Positions 28,134-37,387 of a stretch of 64,000 nucleotides of DNA are shown here, piece after piece (positions within the stretch are counted from its first letter, which is position 1; every line of letters begins with the position of its first letter). Under the pieces are notes generated by a model. It saw only the letters and a list, made by a program, of their open reading frames with translations. It was not told the DNA's origin and made no database searches. The stretch comes from Paracoccaceae bacterium (lineage in GTDB: Bacteria > Pseudomonadota > Alphaproteobacteria > Rhodobacterales > Rhodobacteraceae): NCBI GenBank assembly GCA_024742405.1, contig JANSYP010000006.1, positions 62,001-126,000 on the forward strand, in the 5' to 3' direction. The translations under genes and the position numbers were made by a program.

Positions 28134-29162
28134 TCAGCCCCAGCATTTCTCCAGGCCTTCGGCGACCGAGATCGACGGAACCCCATCGACCGGGTTGTCG
28201 GTGACCAGGGCCACGCCGGTGTCGAAGAAATCCTTGCCCTCGGTCGGGGCGGGCTTGGTGCCGTCCGCCGCCCAGGCGGCGATTGCTTCGATCCCGAGCG
28301 ACGCCATCAGCAACGGATACTGCTGGGAGGTCGCACCGATCACCCCGTCGCGGATGTTCTCCACGCCCGGGCAACCGCCGTCGACGGATACGATCAGCAC
28401 GTCGTTTTCGCGCCCGAACGCCTTGAGCGCCTCATAAGCCCCCGCGGCGGCAGGCTCATTGATCGTGTAGACCACGTTGATCCCGGTATCCTTGGCGAGC
28501 AGGTTTTCCATGGCCTTGCGGCCGCCCTCCTCATTACCGGCCGTCACGTCGTTGCCGACGATCCGCGGATCGTCCTCATCGCCCCACTTGTTGGGGTCCT
28601 TCACGTCGATGCCGAAGCCGGTCAGAAAGCCCTGATCGCGCAGAACACCGACGGTGGGCTGGCTGACGGCCAGGTCGAGCATGGCGATCTTGGCATTGGC
28701 CGCGTCGTCCCCCAGCGTCGCCGCGGCCCATTGGCCGATCAGCTCACCGGCCAGGAAATTGTCGGTGGCAAAGGTCGCATCCGCCGCGTCGATCGGGTTC
28801 AGCGGCGTGTCGAGCGCGATCACCAGCAGCCCGGCGTCGCGGGCCTGCTCCACCGCGCCGACGATGGACGAGGTGTCCGACGCAGTAATCAGAATGCCCT
28901 TGGCACCGTCCGCAATGCAGGTCTCGATGGCTTGAACCTGCGTTTCATGGTCTCCGTCGATCTTGCCCGCAAAGCTTTTCAGCGCTATCCCAAGCTCTTC
29001 GGCCTTGGCGGCCGCGCCTTCCTTCATCTTGACGAAGAACGGGTTGGTGTCGGTTTTCGTGATCAGGCAGGCGCTGGTATCCTGTGCCTGAGCGGTGCCG
29101 GTTGCCGCCACAAGGGCGAGCGCCGAAGCGCCGAGCAGGCCGCGGGCTGCGGTCAAAGTCAT
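28134..29162 (-). CDS. frcB: fructose ABC transporter substrate-binding protein
   Basis: A 342-residue periplasmic binding protein of the RbsB/CUT2 type. A signal peptide ([20 protein letters not shown], cleaved near AQAQD) precedes a mature part starting [20 protein letters not shown]. Later segments such as [20 protein letters not shown] fit the family. The start at 29162 has a GGAGGAG site. With frcC, frcA, frcK and divergent frcR it forms the frc arrangement known from S. meliloti; fructose is therefore the likely substrate, though related sugars are possible. Confidence 0.88.
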   Translation of the reverse strand: MTLTAARGLLGASALALVAATGTAQAQDTSACLITKTDTNPFFVKMKEGAAAKAEELGIALKSFAGKIDGDHETQVQAIETCIADGAKGILITASDTSSIVGAVEQARDAGLLVIALDTPLNPIDAADATFATDNFLAGELIGQWAAATLGDDAANAKIAMLDLAVSQPTVGVLRDQGFLTGFGIDVKDPNKWGDEDDPRIVGNDVTAGNEEGGRKAMENLLAKDTGINVVYTINEPAAAGAYEALKAFGRENDVLIVSVDGGCPGVENIRDGVIGATSQQYPLLMASLGIEAIAAWAADGTKPAPTEGKDFFDTGVALVTDNPVDGVPSISVAEGLEKCWG

Positions 29163-29222
29163 AGTGTCTCCTCCCATTTCTTGTGTGCCTCTCCATTCGT
29201 TGAGAGCCGGCACACAAAAATT

Positions 29223-29252
29223 ACGTAACAGGGAATCGACGACGCCTGTCAA
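29223..29252 (-). promoter_or_regulatory. candidate frcB promoter
   Basis: On the minus strand a consensus -35 TTGACA (29247-29252) is followed after 18 bases by TTACGT (29223-29228), a passable -10. It lies about 60 bases upstream of the frcB ATG. The adjacent AT-rich palindrome at 29257-29277 abuts the -35 box, which is a sensible place for a repressor. Confidence 0.45.
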
Positions 29253-29256
29253 TATA

Positions 29257-29277
29257 AATAAATCAGAGTGATTTATT
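29257..29277. promoter_or_regulatory. candidate FrcR operator: AATAAATC-N5-GATTTATT
   Basis: An exact inverted repeat, arms AATAAATC and GATTTATT with a five-base centre, sits in the frcB-frcR divergent region in otherwise GC-rich DNA. ROK-family repressors such as NagC and Mlc bind AT-rich palindromes of this kind. Its position next to the frcB -35 and upstream of frcR would allow control of both. Binding by FrcR is an inference. Confidence 0.55.
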
Positions 29278-29329
29278 ATTGACCGCACTCGCCCGGTCGA
29301 CCAAACTGGCCGCTCGAAACGGAGAGATC

Positions 29330-30538
29330 ATGGCTGAGGAACTGACCGGCCCCGACGGGAACTGCCCGTCCTCGGAGGTCATGGGTGCGAAGCGCGACGG
29401 CATTCGCGCCCGCAATGAGCGCCTCATCCTGTCACTGATACACCGCAATGGCGCGATGGCAAAAGCCGACATTGCGCGGTCTACCGGGCTCTCCGCTCAG
29501 ACGGTTTCGGTCATCATGCGCAATCTTGAGGCCGACGGGCTGTTGCGGCGCGGTGAGCCGGTGCGCGGACGGGTGGGCCAACCCTCCGTCCCCATGGGGC
29601 TGGATCCCGATGGCGCCTTTGCCCTGGGCCTCAAGGTGGGGCGACGTTCGCTGGACATGGTGCTGATCGACTTTGCCGGCACCGTGCGCAAACGTCTGCG
29701 CCGGACGCATCGCTATCCCACGCCCGACGAAACAGTCGCCTTTGCCTGTGACGCCGTGGCGGCACTCAGCGACCATCTTGCATCGGACGCCCGCCAAAGG
29801 ATTGCTGGGCTCGGCATCGCGATCCCGTTCGCGCTGTGGGAATGGAGCACCACGATCGGAGCACCAGACCGTGAAATGGAGCAGTGGCGCGACCGCGACA
29901 TCGCCCGTGAACTGGAGGACCGCACCGGATGTGCGGTGTGGTTGCAAAACGATGCGAGCGCCGCCTGTGGCGCCGAGCTGACATTCGGTCCCCGCGACCG
30001 CGTGGACGACTTCGTTCATGTCTATATCGCCTATTTCGCCGGGGGTGGGGTCGTTCAGGGCGGACGGCTCTATACCGGGCCACGAGGCAATGCCGGTGCG
30101 CTCGGCTCGATCCCGATCCCCGATGTTTCCGGGACACCGCGCCAGCTGATCGATGTTGCGTCGCTTTGGGGGCTCGAGGCGCGTCTTACAGCCCTTGGTC
30201 TGTCGCCGGAGAGCCTTTGGGGACCACCGGAGAGTTGGGAGGTTGACGACCGCGCACTCGACGCGTGGGTTGACGATGCCGCAGAGGGGCTCGCCTGCGC
30301 CATTGTCGCGGCCAGTGCAGTTACCGATGCAAGTCTCGTTCTGATCGATGGCTGGTTGCCGATTGCGCTGCGCGATCGTCTGGTCAGCGTAACGCGGACC
30401 AGGATTCAGAGCGTCCCCCATATCGGGATCGACCTGCCATCGGTCGAGGCCGGCACCATCGGCCCGGACGCCCGCGCGCTCGGGGCGGCGAGCCTGCCAC
30501 TATGGGAGCGCTACTTCCTGGAAAGCGCGGCATCCTAG
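29330..30538 (+). CDS. frcR: ROK family transcriptional regulator of fructose uptake
   Basis: A 402-residue protein with an N-terminal winged-helix HTH (RNERLILSLIHRNGAMAKAD, then IARSTGLSAQTVSVIMRNLE) and a C-terminal ROK sugar-kinase-like domain (GLGIAIPF; VHVYIAYFAGGGVVQGG). The start is the ATG at 29330 with GGAGAG; a TTG at 29279 would extend into the operator. The ROK zinc-binding CxCGxxGC motif is not seen, so it may sense sugar without that site. It is divergent from frcBCAK, matching FrcR. Confidence 0.82.
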   Translation: MAEELTGPDGNCPSSEVMGAKRDGIRARNERLILSLIHRNGAMAKADIARSTGLSAQTVSVIMRNLEADGLLRRGEPVRGRVGQPSVPMGLDPDGAFALGLKVGRRSLDMVLIDFAGTVRKRLRRTHRYPTPDETVAFACDAVAALSDHLASDARQRIAGLGIAIPFALWEWSTTIGAPDREMEQWRDRDIARELEDRTGCAVWLQNDASAACGAELTFGPRDRVDDFVHVYIAYFAGGGVVQGGRLYTGPRGNAGALGSIPIPDVSGTPRQLIDVASLWGLEARLTALGLSPESLWGPPESWEVDDRALDAWVDDAAEGLACAIVAASAVTDASLVLIDGWLPIALRDRLVSVTRTRIQSVPHIGIDLPSVEAGTIGPDARALGAASLPLWERYFLESAAS

Positions 30539-30581
30539 GCGCGAGCCTTGGCGCGGGCTCAGCATCCAGTGATCACCCGCT

Positions 30582-30610
30582 AAAAAAGGCCGCAGCCTCG
30601 GCTGCGACCT
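30582..30610 (-). terminator. rho-independent terminator after the spike base gene
   Basis: On the minus strand GGTCGCAGCC-GA-GGCTGCGGCC is followed by a run of six T. The stem is GC-rich with at most one mismatch. It lies 28 bases after the end of the minus-strand spike base protein gene and is oriented to stop its transcript. Confidence 0.75.
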
Positions 30611-30637
30611 GAGATGTCAGACCCTATCGGGCGCGGC

Positions 30638-30901
30638 TCAGTAGATGCCGACCAGGCCCTGGGCACTGGTGCCGGTGGAAAACACCTTGCGCACACGCAG
30701 CGGATACATCACGCCCGCCTGCATCGCCTCGAACGTGGCCTCGCTGCCGCTCACAAGCTCGACGCGGACATTGCCGGCCGTACCGACATAGAGCGCACGG
30801 GTGACCTGGGGCAGATCGTTGCCGTTGCTCGGCGCTACCGGAAAGGCATCGATCCCGGGCGACGTCAGGCCCGGCGTTTGATGTTCAAACTTGTCTGCCA
30901 T
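30638..30901 (-). CDS. spike base protein, RCAP_rcc01079 (GTA head-spike) family
   Basis: An 87-residue beta-rich protein, starting MADKFEHQTPGLTSPGIDAF and containing the pattern PQVTRALYVGTAGNVRVELV. This resembles the short 'spike base' family named after the Rhodobacter capsulatus GTA head-spike protein encoded by rcc01079 (ghsA). In R. capsulatus it forms the trimeric base of fibres on GTA capsids. Here no spike fibre gene (ghsB-like) is adjacent and no other capsid gene is near, so it may act with a GTA cluster elsewhere. It is monocistronic with its own terminator. Confidence 0.7.
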   Translation of the reverse strand: MADKFEHQTPGLTSPGIDAFPVAPSNGNDLPQVTRALYVGTAGNVRVELVSGSEATFEAMQAGVMYPLRVRKVFSTGTSAQGLVGIY

Positions 30902-31008
30902 GGAAAACTCCCCAAACTGGCTAGATGGACGTAAACCGCGTGACGAACCACTCGGTCCGCAGAACTCTCAGCCCGGGATCGTGGACAAGACGGGTTAAGG
31001 AGACCGGA

Positions 31009-32664
31009 ATGCACCGAACGCGCCGTTGGCACCGCACAGCTGCGTCCTTCGTGGCGATCGCCCTTTTGGTCCTGCCCGCCGGCCCGCAAAACGCGGGCGC
31101 CGAAACGCGCAAGGACCGAGCGCAGCGCGCCGAACGCCCCGCGCCAGTTGTTGTGGATAACGAGACGGCGCGCCCCGGCACGCGTCCCGGGCAATGGCTG
31201 GTTGCAGTGCCCGACACCGCGCACGCCGCGGACGTGAAAATCGTGAGCACCGCGTCGGACCGGGCGGCCGCCATGGTCAACCGTCTCTTCCACGCCGGCC
31301 GCGCCGTGGGCCTTGCCCAGGTGCTCTATGACAATCGTGACGGTGACCACTCGCGTCCTAAACTCCACCAACTGCCCCAACTGCGGGAAACCCGGTATGG
31401 TGAGGAGTTCACGGCAAAAGGGCTGGATCGGAGCCTGGCAGGACCCTTCCTGTTCGACACGCCGGTGATCGGCAACGCCTCACTCGCGCTGACCCGCGGG
31501 CAGTTCAAGCGCTCCCTGCCGCGGCTCGCGGCGCGCAGCCAGGCCAGCGCCGAAGCCGCCTACGATCTATTTTCGGCCAATCATCTTTACGTCTATCCAG
31601 AGCATCGCGACCACGACCAAAAGAACGGGGACCGGTTCGCGGCACAGACCCCCTACATGGTTATCAGTCAGGGCTCGTCCGGCTCCGACCGAGCGTTTCT
31701 GGAGGCTCTCGCGCTGACCTATGCCGCGTTCGGGCCGGAGACGTTCGGACGGCTGCGCGACGAGGGTCTGCTGCCCGCGACGGCACAGATGATCCTTCGA
31801 CGCACGCGCAAGGGCATCACCAGCGATGCCGTCTATTTCAGCCCCGCCGCCCATCCGACCGCCTTTGACGCCGAAAGTCTGCGGCCCGCGGCAATGGTCG
31901 CCCTTGCCCAGGCCATGCGCCCCGATGAGATCCCGCCGATGGTGGAGCTCGACGTGGTGCGCGATCTTCAGGCGACCCCGGGCGTCGACTACCTCGCGCG
32001 CAACCTCTCGGAACAGCTTTTCACCACGCCAGGGGCGATCGCGCGCGTCTGGCGGTCTTTCGCGGGCCAACGCCGGATGGAGATCTCAGCCGAGCGTACG
32101 GTCGATCCCAATGGTCATCCGCTCACCTTTACCTGGGTCCTGTTGCGCGGTGATCCCGACAAAGTAACGATAACGCCCTCGGGACCAGGGGGAGCGCGTG
32201 CCGAGATCGTGGCAGACTGGCACCAGCCTGGCGAGATCACAGGGCCGGACGGGATCGACGCCCGCCGGATCGAAATCGGAGTGTTCGCGCATAATGGCCA
32301 CCATGCCTCGGCGCCCGCCTTCGTATCGATCGCCCTGCCCCAGCACCAGGAGCGGGAGTATGCCGGACGCGGCGCCGACGCCCAGCTCTGGCGGATCGAC
32401 TACGGGGCTGGCGACGGCTATGTCGATCCGCTGATCTGGCCCTTGGCGGAGTGGAACGACCGGCTGGCACACGGCCCGGATGGGAGGGTGGAGGTATTGA
32501 CCCGTCAGAAAGACGGCGCCGCGCAGCCCTATGCATTGCACCGCGATCCCGCCGGAGGCTGGACAAGGCGCGCTCAGGAAGCCGCCGCCGTACAGCGGGT
32601 CGATCACCGGGCCGCGGGGCCGCCCGCGTCTGGTCTGGGCCTCAGCGAAGCCCCCATGCCGTGA
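31009..32664 (+). CDS. large exported protein of unknown function
   Basis: A 551-residue protein with an N-terminal signal (HRTAASFVAIALLVLPAGPQ, cleavage near NAGAE). The mature part includes LYVYPEHRDHD, MVISQGSSGSDRAFLEALAL and a region resembling a PKD/Ig-like fold (DPNGHPLTFTWVLLRGDPDK). The tail is rich in Ala, Arg and Gly. I recognise similar hypothetical proteins in unrelated bacteria, but no function is known. The ATG at 31009 has AAGGAG upstream; the frame extends a further 28 codons. It is divergent from the spike base gene. Confidence 0.65.
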   Translation: MHRTRRWHRTAASFVAIALLVLPAGPQNAGAETRKDRAQRAERPAPVVVDNETARPGTRPGQWLVAVPDTAHAADVKIVSTASDRAAAMVNRLFHAGRAVGLAQVLYDNRDGDHSRPKLHQLPQLRETRYGEEFTAKGLDRSLAGPFLFDTPVIGNASLALTRGQFKRSLPRLAARSQASAEAAYDLFSANHLYVYPEHRDHDQKNGDRFAAQTPYMVISQGSSGSDRAFLEALALTYAAFGPETFGRLRDEGLLPATAQMILRRTRKGITSDAVYFSPAAHPTAFDAESLRPAAMVALAQAMRPDEIPPMVELDVVRDLQATPGVDYLARNLSEQLFTTPGAIARVWRSFAGQRRMEISAERTVDPNGHPLTFTWVLLRGDPDKVTITPSGPGGARAEIVADWHQPGEITGPDGIDARRIEIGVFAHNGHHASAPAFVSIALPQHQEREYAGRGADAQLWRIDYGAGDGYVDPLIWPLAEWNDRLAHGPDGRVEVLTRQKDGAAQPYALHRDPAGGWTRRAQEAAAVQRVDHRAAGPPASGLGLSEAPMP

Positions 32665-32692
32665 GCTACCGACGGCCGCGGGAGCGCGCATG

Positions 32693-32720
32693 AAAAAACC
32701 GCCGGCCGTCACCGGCGGTT
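32693..32720 (-). terminator. rho-independent terminator of rpmI-rplT
   Basis: On the minus strand a GC-rich stem, AACCGCCGG and its complement CCGGCGGTT with a six-base loop, is followed by a T tract of about six. It lies about 30 bases after the rplT stop. Confidence 0.8.
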
Positions 32721-32752
32721 CATCTGTTTCTGACAGTGCCCGAAGGCACGGA

Positions 32753-33115
32753 TCAGGCGAGTGCGGCCTTTGCCTTTTCGACGATCATGCCGAACGCGGC
32801 CGGCTCATTGACCGCGAGATCGGCCAAAACCTTACGGTCCACCTCGATCCCGGCCTTGTCGAGACCATTGATGAAGCGCGAATAGGTCAGCGCCTCGTCG
32901 TGGCCACGGACCGCTGCGTTGATCCGCTGAATCCAAAGGGCGCGGAAATTCCGCTTGCGTGCCTTGCGGTCACGGGTCGCATATTGGTTTGCTTTGTCAA
33001 CGGCTTGCGTCGCGGTCTTGAAGTTACGCGAGCGTGCGCCGTAATAGCCTTTCGCGGCTTTGACCACTTTGCGGTGACGCGCGTGGGTGACGGTTCCGCC
33101 TTTGGTGCGAGACAT
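32753..33115 (-). CDS. rplT: 50S ribosomal protein L20
   Basis: A 120-residue, highly basic protein of standard L20 length ([40 protein letters not shown]). L20 binds 23S rRNA early in 50S assembly. It follows rpmI by 12 bases in the usual order, with a terminator after it. No infC lies immediately upstream. Confidence 0.98.
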   Translation of the reverse strand: MSRTKGGTVTHARHRKVVKAAKGYYGARSRNFKTATQAVDKANQYATRDRKARKRNFRALWIQRINAAVRGHDEALTYSRFINGLDKAGIEVDRKVLADLAVNEPAAFGMIVEKAKAALA

Positions 33116-33127
33116 GTGCGATCCTCC

Positions 33128-33328
33128 TCAGCGGTCGTAGGGCATGAAGCCCTTGACGATTTTTTCATCCGGTCCGCTCAGCGTGGTCGTACCACGGGCG
33201 TTGCGGATGAATTTCTTGCTGCGCTTGATCATGCCATGGCGTTTGCCAGCCTGGGCGCTCAGCACACGGCCCGTGGCCGTCACCTTGAAGCGCTTCTTGG
33301 CGCTCGACTTGGTCTTCATCTTGGGCAT
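33128..33328 (-). CDS. rpmI: 50S ribosomal protein L35
   Basis: A 66-residue basic protein of standard L35 length ([40 protein letters not shown]). A GGAG site precedes the ATG. It is co-transcribed with rplT. Confidence 0.98.
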   Translation of the reverse strand: MPKMKTKSSAKKRFKVTATGRVLSAQAGKRHGMIKRSKKFIRNARGTTTLSGPDEKIVKGFMPYDR

Positions 33329-33710
33329 TTCCGGCTCCTCTTAGGTCGGTCGTCGCGCGCCTCGGCATGCCACACTGGCCGGACGCGCGCCTGAGCGGGT
33401 GCGCATACCTCCTGTACTCGACGCAGGCAAGGCCGAATTCGACCCCTGTCGCTGTGAGACATGGGGAAAAGCAGAGCCTGAGGCACGAGCCAACGCGGGC
33501 ACAGCGGATCGCCGATGCCCGCGCCGCACGATCAAGCAAACGTTTGGCACCCGCTACGGCCAAGCACATCGCTGCAAATGCACCCGTCCACGTGACAGCT
33601 TTGCAGTACGCCAAGGTCAAACAGATCGCATTCACGTCCTGCGTGGGCTCATCGCTTGCACCGCCTGCCACAGCGTCTAGTCTGCCGCCATGGATCAGCC
33701 GAGACACACC
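33329..33710. other. intergenic stretch with no gene recognised
   Basis: The 382 bases between rpmI and the first hupE-like gene contain only weak, composition-driven open frames on the plus strand, with no recognisable product. I looked for a cobalamin-type riboswitch because HupE-like genes sometimes carry one, and saw no B12-box-like block. The rpmI promoter should be in the part near 33329, but no convincing hexamer pair stands out. Confidence 0.5.
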
Positions 33711-34304
33711 ATGACACGCGTTTTCGCCACCGGCATCGCGCTGCTGGCGCTGATGGCACTCGCCGTCCCGGCCCTTGCCCATACCGGCGAGCACACGCTG
33801 ACGGGCGGGTTTCTGAGCGGCTTCACCCATCCGATCGGCGGACTGGACCATGTCGTGGCAATGGTCGCTGTCGGGCTTTGGGGGGCATTTCTCGGCGCAC
33901 CCGCGCTCTGGCTTTTGCCGGTCGTCTTTCCCCTGGTGATGGCGTTCGGCGCGGTCCTCGGCGTGCTCGGCATCACAGTACCCGCGGTCGAGACCGGGAT
34001 TGCACTCTCTGCAGTCATTTTGGGACTCGCCGTCGCACTGCGGCTGCGCCCGCCGCTCTGGGTGTCGGCTCTCCTCGTCGCCATTTTCGCCGTCTTCCAT
34101 GGCCATGCCCACGGAGCGGAGTTGCCAGCGGCCACCAGCCCTGCGGCCTATGCCATCGGCTTTGTGATCGCCACAGGTCTCCTGCACCTTGCCGGGATCG
34201 CGTTCGGAACACTCACCCGCTGGCGCGCCGGGGCCTGGGCCGTGCGGGCGGGTGGAGGTCTCGTATCGCTCATCGGCCTGGCATTCCTGACCGGTGCGAC
34301 CTGA
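33711..34304 (+). CDS. HupE/UreJ family metal permease
   Basis: A 197-residue membrane protein with a signal-like first helix (MTRVFATGIALLALMALA) and about six helices. The HupE/UreJ signature HPIGGLDHVVAMVAVGLWG is present near residue 36, as is the second His-rich segment FHGHAHGAE. The family transports nickel or cobalt. The ATG at 33711 is preferred; one at 33690 would add seven residues. It is coupled to a second related gene by overlap. A link with nickel supply for urease is plausible, given the urea-type transporter 10 kb away. Confidence 0.85.
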   Translation: MTRVFATGIALLALMALAVPALAHTGEHTLTGGFLSGFTHPIGGLDHVVAMVAVGLWGAFLGAPALWLLPVVFPLVMAFGAVLGVLGITVPAVETGIALSAVILGLAVALRLRPPLWVSALLVAIFAVFHGHAHGAELPAATSPAAYAIGFVIATGLLHLAGIAFGTLTRWRAGAWAVRAGGGLVSLIGLAFLTGAT

Positions 34305-34917
34305 CTGGAGTCGCCTTGCCGCAACCCTTCTAGCGCTCTTCTCAGGCGGCCAAGCTGAGGCCCATGGGGCGCTACCGGGCAGCGAAGGATTCTACACCGG
34401 CATTGCCCATGTCTTTCAGGAGCCCGCGCTCCTGCTGGCCCTAGGCGTGACCATCCTCGCCCTGATGCCAGACTGGCCGCGCCGGTATCGCTCGGGAGTT
34501 GTCGTCTTCGCCACGGGACTCGCGCTCGGTCTGCTGCTCGGGCGTAGTCTTGCGGATTTGCTGCCGCTCGAGTTCGCCTTGCTGCTGATTGCCATGATCG
34601 CGGGTGCTGCCATCGCCCTCCTTGGTGACCGCGCCACCAGTGCAATCCAAGTACCGATTGCTGCTCTCGGTCTTCTGATCGGTGCGGCCTGCCTCCCCGA
34701 CCCCGGTGATCCCGTGGATGTGCTTGTCACGACGACCGGCGGTGTCAGCGTGCCGCTGGTTGCCATTCTGGCCGTTGGCGGCGCCTATGACGGCCTGTCG
34801 AACAGGCTCCGCGGCCAGGGAATGAGCACCGCGCTGCGCATCGCAAGCGCCTGGCTGTGCGCCATCGCAGCGATGCTGGCCGCACTGGTGTTCCGTGGCA
34901 ACGGCTGGGGCGCCTAG
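34294..34917 (+). CDS. second HupE/UreJ-like membrane protein
   Basis: A 207-residue protein starting with a GTG that overlaps the first gene by 11 bases. After a signal-like helix (LAATLLALFSGGQAEAHG) come about six hydrophobic helices. It lacks the canonical HPxxGxDH motif and instead has HGALPGSEGFYTGIAHVFQE, so it is a divergent paralogue. It may form a pair with its neighbour. The C-terminal end overlaps the 3' end of pyk on the other strand by four bases. Confidence 0.65.
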   Translation: MRPDWSRLAATLLALFSGGQAEAHGALPGSEGFYTGIAHVFQEPALLLALGVTILALMPDWPRRYRSGVVVFATGLALGLLLGRSLADLLPLEFALLLIAMIAGAAIALLGDRATSAIQVPIAALGLLIGAACLPDPGDPVDVLVTTTGGVSVPLVAILAVGGAYDGLSNRLRGQGMSTALRIASAWLCAIAAMLAALVFRGNGWGA

Positions 34918-36359
34918 CCCGGTTCAGCGCTGAAAATCAGGCTTTCGTCACAGGGCGCAACCCGCAGGATATTGGTCGTACCGGATACATTGAACGGCAC
35001 GCCTGCGGTCACGACGATCTGATCTTCGGCTGCGGCGAGGCCCATTTCGCGCGCGATTCGGGCCGCCTTGACGACCGCCATCTTGAACCGCTCCACCGTG
35101 CCGGTCGTGGCGCAGGTCATGCCCCAGCTCAGCGAGAGCCGCCGGGCGGTCTCCGCAAAGGGCGTCAGCGCGATAATCGGCACCGAGGGCCGTTCGCGAG
35201 AGACTAGCGAGGCGGTCGTCCCGGAATGGGTGAAACAGCAGATGGCGGCCACGTTGGCGGTCTCTGCCAGTTCGCGCGCCGCATGCACGATGGCGTCAGC
35301 AACGGTGTCACGCTTGATCTTGCGGCTGGCGTCGATGATCGTGCGGTAGGTTTCGTCGCCCTCGACCTCTTCAGCCACCGAATTCATCATCGTCACCGCC
35401 TGAACCGGATAGGAGCCGGCCGCCGATTCCGCCGACAGCATGATCGCGTCGGCGCCCTCATAGATGGCAGTCGCCACGTCGGACACTTCGGCACGCGTGG
35501 GCACGGGGCTGTCAATCATGCTCTCGAGCATCTGGGTGGCCACGATGACCGGTTTCGCAGCATTGCGGCAGCCGCGAATCAGGCGCTTCTGGATCGGCGG
35601 CACCGAATGAATGGGCATCTCCACGCCCAGGTCGCCACGCGCGACCATGATGCCGTCGCAACTCTCCAGGATCTCGTCGAAGACCTTGACCGCGGCGGGT
35701 TTCTCCACCTTGACCATCACCGCCGCGCGGTCCCCGATCAGCGCCCGAGCCTCATGGACATCCTCGGGCCTCTGCACAAAAGAGAGCGCGACCCAGTCCA
35801 CGCCGAGATTGCACACGAACTCCAGATCGCTGCGGTCCTTTTCCGAGAGCGCCGCGAGCGGCAGCACCACGTCGGGGACATTGACCCCCTTGCGGTCGGA
35901 GATGTCGCCGCTGTTTTCGGCCACACAGTCGGCAAAGTCCGGGCCACAGTCCTCGACCCGCAGCCGCATCTTGCCGTCATTGACCAGGAGCCGCGCACCG
36001 GGCTCCAGCGCGTCGAAAATCTCCTTGTGCGGCAGGCAGACGCGCTCCGCGCTGCCCGGCGCGGGATCGAGATCGAAGCGGAACCTGGCCCCGGTCTCCA
36101 GCGTGTGCTTGCCATCTGCAAAGACACCGCAGCGCAGCTTGGGCCCCTGCAGATCCGCGAGGATCGCGATCGGGCGCTCCATCTCGTCCTCCAGCGCGCG
36201 GATTATTCTGTGCCGGCCCGCGATATCCTCTTGCGACCCATGGCTCATGTTCAGTCGGAACACGTCCGCACCGGCCTCGAACAGCGCGCGGATGGTCTCT
36301 GCATCGCTTGAGGCCGGCCCGAGGGTCGCCACAATCTTGATGTTTCTCTTTCGGATCAT
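34914..36359 (-). CDS. pyk: pyruvate kinase
   Basis: A 481-residue enzyme. Motifs: KIVATLGPAS near the N-terminus, FRLNMSHGSQEDI, the catalytic-lysine/metal region VMVKVEKPAAVKVFDEI, and GVEMPIHSVPPIQKRLI. It catalyses the last step of glycolysis. I place the start at MIRKRNIKIVATLGP (36359) with a GGAGGG site; the frame is open a further 46 codons upstream but those overlap the next, divergent gene's start. Confidence 0.96.
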   Translation of the reverse strand: MIRKRNIKIVATLGPASSDAETIRALFEAGADVFRLNMSHGSQEDIAGRHRIIRALEDEMERPIAILADLQGPKLRCGVFADGKHTLETGARFRFDLDPAPGSAERVCLPHKEIFDALEPGARLLVNDGKMRLRVEDCGPDFADCVAENSGDISDRKGVNVPDVVLPLAALSEKDRSDLEFVCNLGVDWVALSFVQRPEDVHEARALIGDRAAVMVKVEKPAAVKVFDEILESCDGIMVARGDLGVEMPIHSVPPIQKRLIRGCRNAAKPVIVATQMLESMIDSPVPTRAEVSDVATAIYEGADAIMLSAESAAGSYPVQAVTMMNSVAEEVEGDETYRTIIDASRKIKRDTVADAIVHAARELAETANVAAICCFTHSGTTASLVSRERPSVPIIALTPFAETARRLSLSWGMTCATTGTVERFKMAVVKAARIAREMGLAAAEDQIVVTAGVPFNVSGTTNILRVAPCDESLIFSAEPG

Positions 36360-36469
36360 GGGTCCCTCCTGCCGGTCGACATCTGTTAGCGCTAGCGCCC
36401 GCCCCTGATCGGACAGTTGAGCCGCGGACACAACTGGCAACTTCGCGCGGGCTGGCTTATGTCCGCTCC

Positions 36470-37303
36470 ATGTCTGTTTTTGAACCGCCCGAGACACAGG
36501 TCTATGAAATTATCGGCAGAGAGCGCCCCGGCCGCTGGGTGATCAGCTGCGACCATGCCTCAAATGCTGTTCCACCCGAGATCGGCGGGGGCAGTCTGGG
36601 TCTGACCGAGGCCGAAATGGGCCGGCACATTGCCTACGATCTGGGCGCCGCCGGCGTCACGCGCGCCCTGGCCGATGCGCTCGGAGCGCCTGCCGTGCTC
36701 AGCCGATTCTCGCGGCTGGTGATCGACCCAAATCGCGGCGAGAACGACCCAACGCTGGTGATGAAGCTCTATGATGGGACGATCGTGCCCGGAAACCGTC
36801 ACCTTGATGCGGACGGGCGCGACGTGCGGCTCGCCCGCTATTACCGCCCCTACCACGCAGCGCTGGCGGATGTGCTCGCCGCGCGCGCCGATCCGGTGCT
36901 GGTGGCGGTGCACAGCTTTACGCCCAAGCTCGTCGGGCGCCGCCCGCGGCCCTGGCAGATCGGGATTCTCCATGCCGAGGATGCCCGGCTTGCGGCCCCC
37001 TTCATCACGCTTTTGCGCAATGACCAAAGCTTTGGCGCTTGGGTGGCGGAGGTGAGCGGCGTGCCGCTTTGCGTGGGCGAGAACGAACCCTATGCCGGCC
37101 ATTTGCCCGGCGACGCCATTGACCGGCACGCACTGCAGCACGGCCGCATGAACATGCTGATCGAATTGCGGCACGATCTGATCGCCACGCCGACGCAGCA
37201 GGAAGACTGGGGCACACGGCTGGCGGGCTTGCTGGCCCGCGCGCTGCACGAAGCCCCGGCAAGCCTGCAGGCAGATCGTGCGGCCGGGACGGCGGCCCAG
37301 TGA
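36470..37303 (+). CDS. N-formylglutamate amidohydrolase family protein
   Basis: A 277-residue metal-dependent amidohydrolase of the N-formylglutamate amidohydrolase (HutG2-like) family. Visible motifs include the metal-binding start VISCDHASNAVP, RLVIDPNRGEND, AVHSFTPKLVG and MLIELRHDLI. Family members release formate from N-formylglutamate in histidine breakdown. No hut genes are next to it, so a different acyl-amide substrate is possible. It is divergent from pyk. Confidence 0.85.
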   Translation: MSVFEPPETQVYEIIGRERPGRWVISCDHASNAVPPEIGGGSLGLTEAEMGRHIAYDLGAAGVTRALADALGAPAVLSRFSRLVIDPNRGENDPTLVMKLYDGTIVPGNRHLDADGRDVRLARYYRPYHAALADVLAARADPVLVAVHSFTPKLVGRRPRPWQIGILHAEDARLAAPFITLLRNDQSFGAWVAEVSGVPLCVGENEPYAGHLPGDAIDRHALQHGRMNMLIELRHDLIATPTQQEDWGTRLAGLLARALHEAPASLQADRAAGTAAQ

Positions 37304-37387
37304 AAAAACCGGGCGCGTGACTACTTTAGGACCAGCGATCGAGGCGCGTGCGCCTTGAGGCCAGCCACATCTCGGAGGGAAAAAGAC

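Noticed and set aside
33329-33710. possible cobalamin riboswitch or small gene upstream of the HupE/UreJ pair
   Set aside because: No B12-box-like block or credible coding frame was seen. The open frames match random GC-rich sequence.
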